NCBI GenBank assembly: GCA_025766275.1
Contig: JAFKAC010000013.1
Location: 496,001 to 560,000 of the forward strand
Direction of reading: 5' to 3'
DNA from: Lactarius indigo
Taxonomy: Eukaryota; Basidiomycota; Agaricomycetes; Russulales; Russulaceae
DNA length: 64,000 nucleotides
Positions 56,001 to 64,000 of the stretch are shown in pieces. How positions within the stretch are numbered: position 1 is the first letter of the stretch; every line of letters begins with the position of its first letter. The notes beneath the pieces were generated by a model. The model saw only the letters and a program-made list of their open reading frames with translations, was not told where the DNA came from and made no database searches. Both the position numbers and the translations under genes were made by a program.

Positions 56001-57652
56001 GGCATTCATAGAGGCGACGCGCCCGACGTTCATGGAGTATCGTGGAGAGTGGGCGTTGATTTCGGTGAGTGATGCCCTTGTTTATCGTCGTGACGTTGTA
56101 ACGACTTTCGTGCGTACAGTTCTTCGTCGTGATGTCCCCAACTATCGGTGCGGTACGTTGTGATCTCTGAGTTTTTGGCGTGGAGGTCAAATATTAACAC
56201 GATACGCCAGACCAATTTCCTCAGCGTGCATCGAGTGCTCGGCACATTGTGAGTGGACCCCGATCTCTGGATTATCGTCCGACTCGGCCCCATCATATCG
56301 ACGACGCTTCTAAATCGCAGATTCGGTGCCGCGACGGCCGCGACGGCTTACACGCTATTCCACAAAACGCCGGTCATGCTGGCCGTATTCGGGTTCTTTT
56401 TCTCCATGCCCTGTTTTTACTATATCGTCGCCAAGCCGCAATACGCGACGACTGGCCGATTCGTTCTCCTAACGTACAACCTCACGTGCTTGTTCAGGTG
56501 CGCGCGTCCTTCTGAGAGAGGAAGATCGTCGTCTGTTCTAATGAAGAGCAGTTACAACTCGCGGCAGATGGAGATACCGGTTATCGATATCGCATTCCAT
56601 CGCTCCACGGCCGTCACGGTCGGCGTAGTATGGGCTGGCTTCGTCTCGCGGTTTTGGTGGCCCTCCGAAGCCCGCAGAGAACTCAGCAAGCAACTCGGAG
56701 AGTAAGCACGACCCCGGTAGATTTCGTAGAGTGACTGACGATGGGACACTTACTACGTAGCTTCTGTCTGAACATAGGCTGGCTGTACACGCGTCTCGTC
56801 GCGTCCAACTCGTTTTCTCCCGAGAATCCGATGGAAGTGGTTGATTCGGAACAGGACGACCCCAATGAAGAGACCGCGCTGCTTCTTCCGCGGACGCTGA
56901 ACAAGTCCGTCGAGGAGTTCATGGCAATGTATGTCGACAGTTTTTTTTTGGTGGCGCTTTGATATTCAACGTAATAGGGAGCTGCACCTGCAGAGGAAGC
57001 TCATCGAACTGCAGGACTTGCTCAAGCAGACGCAGCATGAACCGCGTCTGAAGGGCCCGTTCCCCGTCAAATTGTATCGCTCGATTCTGGCGAGCCTACA
57101 AACGATACTGGATAGACTTCACAGCATGCGATGCGTCACTACGCGCGAGGAATGGTATACTGTGAGTTGCAGTCACTCGAGAGGGTACCCATTGATTCTA
57201 GATGGAACGCAGAGCGTGCGGCGCGATTTCATACTTCCCGTCAATAAGGAGCGGCGGGAAATGGTCGGAAACATCATTTTATATTTTTCTACATTGGCGT
57301 CCGCCTTTCGATTCAAGGCGCCGCTACCGCCATACTTGCCGCCCGCGGAGCAGGCGAGACAACAACTGGTATGCGGTTTTATTTTTATTTTTTTTTCGGC
57401 AGCTGTACTCGGTGTGACGTGCGTGCGTACCAGGTGACAGCTATTCGAAACCTGGAGGTTGTGAAGAATCGTGAAATCAAGGGCTCACGGCAGCTATTGT
57501 ATTTCGCGTATGCATTGACGATGCAGGGTATCACTCAAGAGCTCGATTTTCTCGGTCGGACGTCGCAGGATGCATTCGGAGTTATTGGACAGAGCACGGA
57601 GGTGTTCGAGAACATGTTCCGTGACGATACCACGAGTTCGAATTTAGTTTAG
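53060..57652 (+). CDS. DUF2421 / aromatic-acid-exporter-like membrane protein, two apparent frameshifts
   Basis: This is a large multispanning membrane protein of the fungal ArAE/DUF2421 group (related to the yeast brefeldin A-sensitivity protein Bre4). Exon 1 (53060-53994) codes a Ser/Pro-rich cytoplasmic head. Two membrane modules follow: LKCSLAYFLGSLFTYYAPLS to VETLLQVALLVAIGACVSNL, and DVKYAVKTGMATAILAAPAF, FFVVMSPTIGA, IFGFFFSMPCFYYIVA-like VFGFFFSMPCFYYIVAKPQY. Between them is a helical segment (TKTLDSFSTLL-type KTLDSFSTLLSLLTG). The C-terminal DUF2421 part (LYFSTLASAFRFKAPLPPYL, LLYFAYALTMQGITQELDFL) ends at 57652. At 54191-54199 and 55881-55883 the coding frame jumps by one base, each time at a GGG run. 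Either the gene is broken or the assembly has two extra G. Transport substrate is unknown. Confidence 0.83.
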
Positions 57653-57854
57653 AATTGATGACACATTCTTGCCTCGCTTTACCTCACCTCACCTCACGGC
57701 CTCGTGTTCTGCTCCCGTGTAGTGAGCCGCACTCTACACGCTCTGCACTCTGCCCCGCCACGCCTTCTCCCACCTTGCAACTTCGCGGTTACCTCGCTAT
57801 TCAAAAGTTGCGACCCGGCGTTTTGACACCTTCTGTCTGAAAAAAAAAAAACTT

Positions 57855-60202
57855 ATGCCCGGCGGGCTAGCCGAACAGGAGCGCGATGCCATCGAGTTGT
57901 TTGGCCGCGCTGATCGTGTGGTGGTGCCAGACACAAACTCCGTCGTGCGTCCTCCCCTCCTCACTCCCCCCCATTTCCTCCCGCTCACGCATGCACACAT
58001 ATATCCCCGCCGGTGTAGAGAAAACATGCACTGAGTCACGCGATAAAGTTGGCCCATTCCCACCATACGTCGCTCAGACGCATGGCCGCCAGCAATATCG
58101 CCAAGTTTTTCAAGGCGTTCCCGGATCTCGAGGAAGACGCTATCAATGCCGTGTATGACCTCTGTGAAGACCAGGACCCCAATGTGCGTCGGTGCGGGCA
58201 ACAATAAGCACGGTCCATCAGCTGACTATTTTTACAGATACGAATCGAGGGGTACAAGGCTATCGTCCGGATGTCCGAGGAGCAGCCCAGATGGTTGGAA
58301 CGGAACGTAGACGTGCTGGTACAATTGCTACAGAGCGGTGCGTTCCCGCCTTGCCCTGGTGGGGGGGAATTATGTCTTGATGTTGTTTTTTTCCCCTAGA
58401 CGAACCGGAGGAGGTCGCAGTGGTCAAGATGGCGCTCATACAGCACCTCGAGCTCGACTCCAAGGTCACCCTCGGCGTCCTCTGCGACCAAATAGTGCCT
58501 CCAGACGACCCCATGGAAGACGAAGACAAGACCATCCGCGAGCGCCTCCGCGCGCTCGTCGTTGCATTCCTCGCTCAGGACGCACGGAAGCCCCTCCTCG
58601 CGCAGCTACAGGGCCCAGGGCGCGGTGCCGCCGAGCAAGAAGATGCGCTGATAGACACCCTCATCAAGGTACTTGGCGCGATTCACCCTTCCTAGTTCCT
58701 AGGGCACTGACGCTCTCGCAGGCAGTATCCAAATCCCCCGCGGCGGACGCGGGGAAGATCATCGAGGACATCCTCGTCTTCCTACCCTCGTTCAACGACG
58801 GACGCCCAACGCGCCGCGGGAACGAGCTCGTGCAACTGCTGCTTGCGCGTGCTGCCTCGGCGCTCAGGGAGGACCTCGCGCCTGGGCGGAACCCTGCGAG
58901 CCTGGAGCAGTCCCGTAGGGCACCTCGAGCTGTCGGACCTCCTGTGCTGCACGAAGGGCGCCGCGGATCCAGCGCAGCTCTTGCGTTTCTACTGCACGTC
59001 TTCTCTCATGGGCAAAATGACGCTCGGGAGGTTGTCCCAGGATTCACGCGCGTTCTTCGTCGCACGTCTGGCTGGTGCCCTTGCGGCGTGCAGTCACCAG
59101 AAGAGCCCGGAGTCTAGCGAGCTCGCGTCGATGCGGCGGCAGGTCGTGGATGCTTTGAGCGTAATCCTTCCCGTGCGTCAATGTTGTGACGACCTACCCG
59201 TGCCTGGCCATGCTCACCCCTCTCTCTTTTCCAAGCAGTTTTTCATCCAGGTGGCCCCGTCGGACGCGCAAGCGTGGGGGTCGTGCGAAATTCTATTACA
59301 AACATGCCAGCAGGTTGGTGGACCGTGACCTTGCGGGAAGATTGACAAACGTGATCATTATCTTTTTTTTTTTATCTTTTTTCTTTCCCCCGTCCAGAGG
59401 AAGGAACAGCAAACCAATTGGACCGTTCCAGCGCCTCTTCACTCGGTTCTGACTGAGATCTCTCGTCTAGCTGATGAACAACAGAGCCCTGAGTCGAAAC
59501 GGGTAGCGGGTCTCAGCAGGGTTTGCCTTCAAGCTCTCTTCTGTCCTTGCCCTCTCCAACCGATACCTTTTTTTTTCGGCACACTAAATTAGGCGTTGAC
59601 CCGCCAATCTACCCAACATACCACTTCTCGCAAAACCGCCACCACCACCATCATCATCGCCACCACCTCCCGACACCGAAGAGTTTGTCGACGCACCACC
59701 ACCTCCAAGTAAGCGGAAAGCGGGGCGAGAAGAGCCAGTCGCACTGCCTCAAGAGCAAAACGGAACTCAGAAGCTGTCCATCCGAGGGCAGTATGCCCGT
59801 CAACGACGTCATCCCAGGGATAATATCACCTCGTCTTCATCCCCTCAGCAGTCCGTGGGCTCGGGCGCGTCGACTCCGGTAGAAGCAGTGGAAGACGGCG
59901 ACCGACGGCAGCAGCAGTCATCGACGACAGCGGCAACGAAGCGGCTGAAAGTGGCGGACGAGGAGAAACCATCATTGTTGCTGCGGATGGGACATCAACG
60001 CCGTCCACCAGCGGGGGGGCGTAGCCGACAGGGATTGAAATCAAAGTCCCCACCCTCGCGACAGCGACAGCAGGAGCGCTTGGATCTGCCAACGCCTGCG
60101 GGGACACCAGACCTTTCGGTTGGGATCAGCATCAAGGGCGCCGCGCGTTCGCGCTCGCATCCACATTCTCTACTCGAGAGGATACAGGGAGAGGGAACTT
60201 GA
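57855..60202 (+). CDS. API5: API5-like protein (apoptosis inhibitor 5 family), one apparent frameshift
   Basis: API5 proteins are nuclear helical-repeat (HEAT/ARM-like) scaffolds. The gene starts MPGGLAEQERDAIELFG at 57855 and has about eight exons. Family marks are FFKAFPDLEED-like KFFKAFPDLEEDAINAVYDL, CEDQDPN, RIEGYKAIVRMSEEQPRWLE, NVDVLVQLLQS, VTLGVLCDQIVP and ADPAQLLRFYCTSSLMGKMT. The C-terminal exon is Pro/Ser-rich and basic (TKRLKVADEEKPSLLLRMG) and ends SLLERIQGEGT at 60202. At 58911-58914 (TCCC) the frame jumps by one base inside a continuous conserved exon. This looks like one extra C, from mutation or sequencing error. The joint before the last exon (59520-59640) is not certain. 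Confidence 0.82.
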
Positions 60203-60364
60203 CAGCAGGGGCGAAGTTTAGTTTACTATAGTTGAAGAACTCTTGATCCCCCCCCGAATTATTTATGACCGTTACGTGACCAAGCAGCGTTGTGCGTCTA
60301 AGCAAACTTTAAATGCCGTGTCTGTCCGTGAGAGCACAGACGTGTCCGCTTACTGCGCTCTTCG

Positions 60365-62201
60365 ATGAGAATACTCAGTCGAGATTCGACGTCCAAATTA
60401 TTGCTGGCCGCGGCCCTCTTCCTCGCCACGTCCCCTGTCAAGAGCGGCTCCTCCGAGTCCGACTTGGTGCGCTTTTGTAATCCCCGCACGTTACGTGACT
60501 CTCTTAACTGCCCCGGTCGGTGCAGGAAATCAGGCAGTCACTTGGCTCTGCCAACGACACAATATGCAGCGAGGTGCGTGGAATTTTTTTCTTTCCCTCG
60601 AACAGGGGCTGAATGGGCCTATGATAGGTAATGTGTATCGAGTGTAGCGTGGACGGCGGTACAGCGCGATGTACGTGGGTCCCATTCTCACACGCCCGCC
60701 CGGACTTTTTGATTGACTCGTACGACAGACATCCTGCGCACCACGGGCAACCAGAAGCTGGGCTGGATGGCCATGTACGCGCTTTCACACACCCGAACAT
60801 ACTTTCTCCGGAGCGCTGACGTCCATGTTAGCGGCTTCGGGCGTAATATGGGCGATAGCCCTATGGTCGTCATGTGGCCTTCACGCGGCGCGGACGGGGA
60901 GTATAACTCGGTGGCGCTCTCGCAGCGCAAGGCGCCGTACGAAGTCATGCCGACGCCGGATCCGCACCCGCCGTTCGTTGCCAAGCTCTCGCTTACCGAC
61001 ACCTACGTACGTGCTCTCCTCGACCATTTTCGTTTCTTCATTGCATTCCGTGCAGGTTACCGTGGAGAACCCCCAAATAGCTTTCACTCGGAACGTAAGT
61101 ACCCCATATATTGCGGCCTTTTGTGGCTTGACGTTTCGTGGTAGGCCCCGCCGGATGGGATGCAGAATATCATTTGGGCGTTCAGCCGCATGCCCCCGGG
61201 ATCGGATGACCCGGATGCTCCTATCTCGATACACCACAAGGTCGGACGCGGCAAGCTCAACCTCACGCGCATACCCCCCATCCCCGCCGAGCCGCCAGAA
61301 CCACTCCCCCCTCCTCCCCCCCCAGTCCATCCCGGACATTCACACACCCATCCCGAAGACGAAGATGACCACGACGATGACCATGACGACGACGACGATG
61401 AAAAGGCCGAAGATGAGGGTGAAAACCACGACGATGACCATGACGGGCGAGGCGGATCTGCGAGCTTCGTGCATGGCGCGCTCTGTACTGCGGCGTTCTT
61501 GCTCGTGTTACCGTCTGGTGCGCTCGTGGCTCGATATGCGAAGGCGACGGGAAGTCCTAGGGCGTTCTTGCTGCACCGCATCCTACAATTCGGCGTCGGT
61601 TCGTGCCCCCTCTCCTTCCCCAGTCGTGATTTACTTCATTGTGCGTTATTTAGCTGGCGCGTCCATCATGGGAGGCACCCTCGCGTATCTGTTCATGAAT
61701 GACCACGGCTCGAGTATCTCACATAAGGTGAAATTGCGACGCCACCTAGCTTTCCCCGTACTGACAACCGATCCTTTTCCAGGTGGGAGGTGCCGGCCTC
61801 GTGCTGCTGTACGTCGTACAGTGCGCGATTGGGAGCTGGGTCCATCGTATCCCACCGGAGAGCCGCACCGGCGCGCACGGTGCATTGCTGGCGAGTCTAG
61901 GCGGCACGATCGTCCTGCTCGCGTTTGTCGAGACGTGGCTCGGGCTCATCTCGGCAGGCCGGTCCACGCTCGTATGGTCCGCGCTGTTATTCGTAAGTCT
62001 AATTTTGCGTCTGTTTCGAGAAAAAAAAAAAACAGAGAGCTGACGGCCGCTTAGGTCATCCCTTCGCTGTACGTCGTAGGCGTGATGACGGTGCAGCGGC
62101 GGTTTGGATCTGTGAAGGAGGACGCGAAGGGAGAGTACGTTGCGTTGGACACGCGTCCTCCTTCGAACGACGAACTCGAGGACGGAGACGAGAAGTTATA
62201 G
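60365..62201 (+). CDS. DOMON domain - cytochrome b561 membrane protein
   Basis: This predicted secretory-pathway ferric reductase or electron carrier has an extracellular DOMON domain (often haem-binding, as in cellobiose dehydrogenase relatives) joined to a transmembrane cytochrome b561. About nine short exons start with a signal peptide (STSKLLLAAALFLATSPVKS). DOMON marks are QKLGWMAIGFG, MGDSPMVVMW and IIWAFSRMPPGSDDPDAPIS. A Pro-rich then His/Asp-rich linker at 61290-61450 (HPGHSHTHPEDEDDHDDDHD) follows. The b561 part shows membrane helices with candidate haem histidines in FVHGALCTAAFLLVL, AFLLHRILQFGV, MNDHGSSISHK and RTGAHGALL. The C-terminus (SNDELEDGDEKL) is acidic and ends at 62201. 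The final helix is followed by an intron with a 12-A run. Confidence 0.88.
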
Positions 62202-62526
62202 AATGAATGCCTTAATTATGTTATGTATTGGCCCCGTTGGCCGCTTCTTGTCTCTTTTCTTGTCTCTGACGTGTATAATTGTGATGTCAGCGATTGACTT
62301 GGCGGGTTGTAGTAACGTCGACAGTATGGAGAGCACTACCATGCAAGACCCATTTGTTACTGTGATCCGAAGCCAATTATCTATGCCGTGTCTACTGATG
62401 GATGAAACTGTCCAAAACGTGAAAATAATCCGGGCATTTGTGATCACGGCATGGTTACCTACTTGCAGCTACTCCCCGACCCAAATTATCCCCTTCTGTC
62501 TTTCTACGTCCAATAATTCCTTCAAA

Positions 62527-63050
62527 ATGTCAGCTGTCGAACAGGTCGCCCGCGACCGGGTTAACCTGCTCCGCCTTGTGCGGCGTCTCGACAAATCCGT
62601 CTACTCATGGCTGACTGGGGTACGTGGCGCAACTCGACGCAATGGCTCATATCCCGAGAGGGTGCTACAGGTGCATCCGTTGTTCAGTGAGGTCCCCAAG
62701 GAGACTCAACGTATTTCTTGTAGCAAGTGACGCACGCCTGAAGATTGCTGGGAAACGTGGAGCTCGACAATGAGATTTATGGTGAGTGCTCTTAAATCCT
62801 CATTCTCGAAAAACCCAAACACAAGGGGACTTTGGCACTGGCGGACATCTGTGGCCTGCTGGACAGGCCAAACGTCTCTATGCTATCCGTCAACGAGGTA
62901 CGTCGCCATGTGTATACTGAAAATGCCTTTATCAATTTCCCTTCCTTATTTTTTTTCAGCAGGTCGCTCCTGAGCCTTCGCGTCTCGAGCCATTCCTTCC
63001 TTCCTTCCTATCGTACCGCGCACGTCCCCATCTGTCACCCGAAAATCTGA
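62527..63050 (+). CDS. Possible small spliced gene, unassigned
   Basis: ATG 62527 opens SAVEQVARDRVNLLRLVRRL, which looks like a helical protein start and runs to a good donor (GGGGTACGTGG) at about 62617. Short downstream pieces (LLGNVELDNEIYG; LALADICGLLDRPNVSMLSV; EPSRLEPFLPSFLS) are bordered by plausible splice sites, but I could not join all of them in one frame. A SNARE-like Use1 protein was considered and not supported. The gene may be decayed. Confidence 0.3.
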
Positions 63051-63677
63051 TCTGCTCACAGTCCAACGCCTTGCACCACCCTCGCACGTCACGTCAGGTC
63101 TCTTCAGCACTGAGGATGCGGAGGCCGGGCCTCCGCAGCCGTAGCCGCGGCGGACATGGACCTACGTAGTCCTTAGCTCGATTGACGACGAGTCCCGCGC
63201 CTTCTTCCCCATACCGGACGTCGTCCACGACAGGCGCGCGCAACACGGGGGGCGGCGCAGGCCAGACGCGGAGCGCTTCTCCGGCGCGCCGCGGAAGAGA
63301 GGGTGAGCGCGAACCTGGAGGTGATGAGGCGGTATCACCGCGGGAAGGCACTTGGAACGACGTGTCTGACGATATCGAGCGTCGGTCGTCGTCGCAATTG
63401 CGTTTTTGGTCACGTTCTTTGTCATTCAATTCACATGAGGGACGATGTGGGAGACGGCAGTTGGACGTCATGATCAACCAGTTACTTTTCCCGGGTTATC
63501 GAATGTGTGTGTCGGGATTTCGACGAACCCATGTTACTTGATGGCAAAGCGTCGACAACTTGTCTGTGACTGAGTTATCAGCGTGTACTGCCTCAATGAA
63601 CTATAATCAGCTGTAGCACGTCACATTACAGTTGGGACCGCATAAAGAAAATCAACGGGTTACTATAGCGGTTCTAT
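63051..63677. other. Intergenic or decayed stretch
   Basis: No recognisable gene was seen; plus ORF 63182-63541 is Arg/Ser-rich and has no motif. The right end is the 3' flank of the WD40 gene. Confidence 0.4.
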
Positions 63678-64000
63678 CTAGGTGTTAATACAAGTAGTCC
63701 AATCATGCCCATGTACGAAAGTCGACAGATCGAGGCGGGTTTCGTGTTCGCCGGCAACCCAGATATTACTCGGGCGATGAAGATGTGCCCTATGCGTTTG
63801 CGGGATCCACATGAGGAGTTCGCCTCCACTACCACATATCCACCCTTCCTCATTGATCTCGGAGTGGTTAGTGAAGTCGACGCGGCTTATAGTTTCTATA
63901 CTTCCTGTAGTAGCGTCCAACATACGAATTGTCCGATCGCTCGAGCCGGAGACGATGCGGTGGCCATCTGGCGAGAATCCCACAGATTGGACCCCATCTG
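63678..64000 (-). CDS. WD40-repeat protein C-terminus (HET-E/NLR type), 5' part beyond right edge
   Basis: The minus-strand frame enters from the right edge with the end of a WD40 repeat (VGFSPDGHRIVSGSSDRTIRML) and stops at 63678. The tail after the last blade (EEGWICGSGGELLMWIPQTH, LDLSTFVHGHDWTTC) is the pattern that closes Agaricomycete NACHT-WD40 proteins of the HET-E type. That pattern is recalled from the family and was not aligned. HET-E proteins act in non-self recognition. The N-terminal effector and NTPase domains are not in the window, so the type is inferred from the tail only. Confidence 0.75.
   Translation of the reverse strand, partial: DGVQSVGFSPDGHRIVSGSSDRTIRMLDATTGSIETISRVDFTNHSEINEEGWICGSGGELLMWIPQTHRAHLHRPSNIWVAGEHETRLDLSTFVHGHDWTTCINT

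Noticed and set aside
62527..63050. Assignment as a Use1-like SNARE
   Set aside because: Only a vague helical N-terminus is similar, the pieces could not be joined in one frame, and no membrane anchor was found.
1..64000. CRISPR arrays, bacterial operons, rRNA genes
   Set aside because: The window is clearly eukaryotic, and no regularly spaced short repeats or rRNA-like sequence were seen.

Overview
The window comes from a filamentous basidiomycete, almost certainly an Agaricomycete. Nearly every gene is cut by short GT-AG introns of about 45-65 nt, and the recognisable genes (a DUF6593 protein, ADA2, CTR9, API5, a DUF2421 membrane protein, a DOMON-cytochrome b561, a HET-E/NLR-type WD40 tail) form a typical Agaricomycete gene set. 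A Rhizoctonia-like (Ceratobasidiaceae) source is a guess, not shown by the sequence.

Layout. 1-2 kb: a DUF6593-domain gene (minus strand) running off the left edge. 4.1-6.4 kb: an intact palmitoyl-protein thioesterase gene followed convergently by the decayed C-terminal end of a large protein family called YX here. 7.3-21.9 kb: a transposon block. An ankyrin-gene fragment is cut by a hAT element (copy A, plus). A second, inverted and 3'-truncated hAT (copy B, minus) abuts it and is itself split by a 7.7 kb Ty3/gypsy chromovirus with 454-bp LTRs and a 5-bp target duplication. 22.9-33.2 kb: two more copies of the thioesterase-YX locus, with the thioesterase decayed in both. The YX gene has a C-terminal frameshift in one copy and looks intact in the other.

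34.4-44.7 kb is an ordinary gene-dense stretch: an aspartic protease, a HIT zinc-finger protein, CTR9 (Paf1 complex) and ADA2 (SAGA). CTR9 and ADA2 are divergent and share a 0.6 kb promoter. 44.7-50.1 kb has no recognisable gene. 50.1-62.2 kb is a run of plus-strand genes: a Zn2Cys6 transcription factor, a DUF2421/aromatic-acid-exporter-like membrane protein, API5 and a DOMON-b561 protein. The right edge holds the C-terminus of a WD40 protein of the HET-E/NLR type.

The most notable observations are: (i) an 11-nt complementarity between the chromovirus primer-binding site and a site about 30 nt downstream of its LTR TATA-like box, as in Tf1 self-priming; (ii) LTR differences that are all CpG transitions, and hAT copy differences that mostly are; (iii) a hAT inverted pair whose inner arms are identical while its outer arms have diverged; (iv) triplication of the thioesterase-YX locus with opposite patterns of decay. 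Several single-base frameshifts in conserved genes may be assembly errors. Exon limits were placed by hand from splice signals, reading-frame continuity and remembered family conservation, without alignment.
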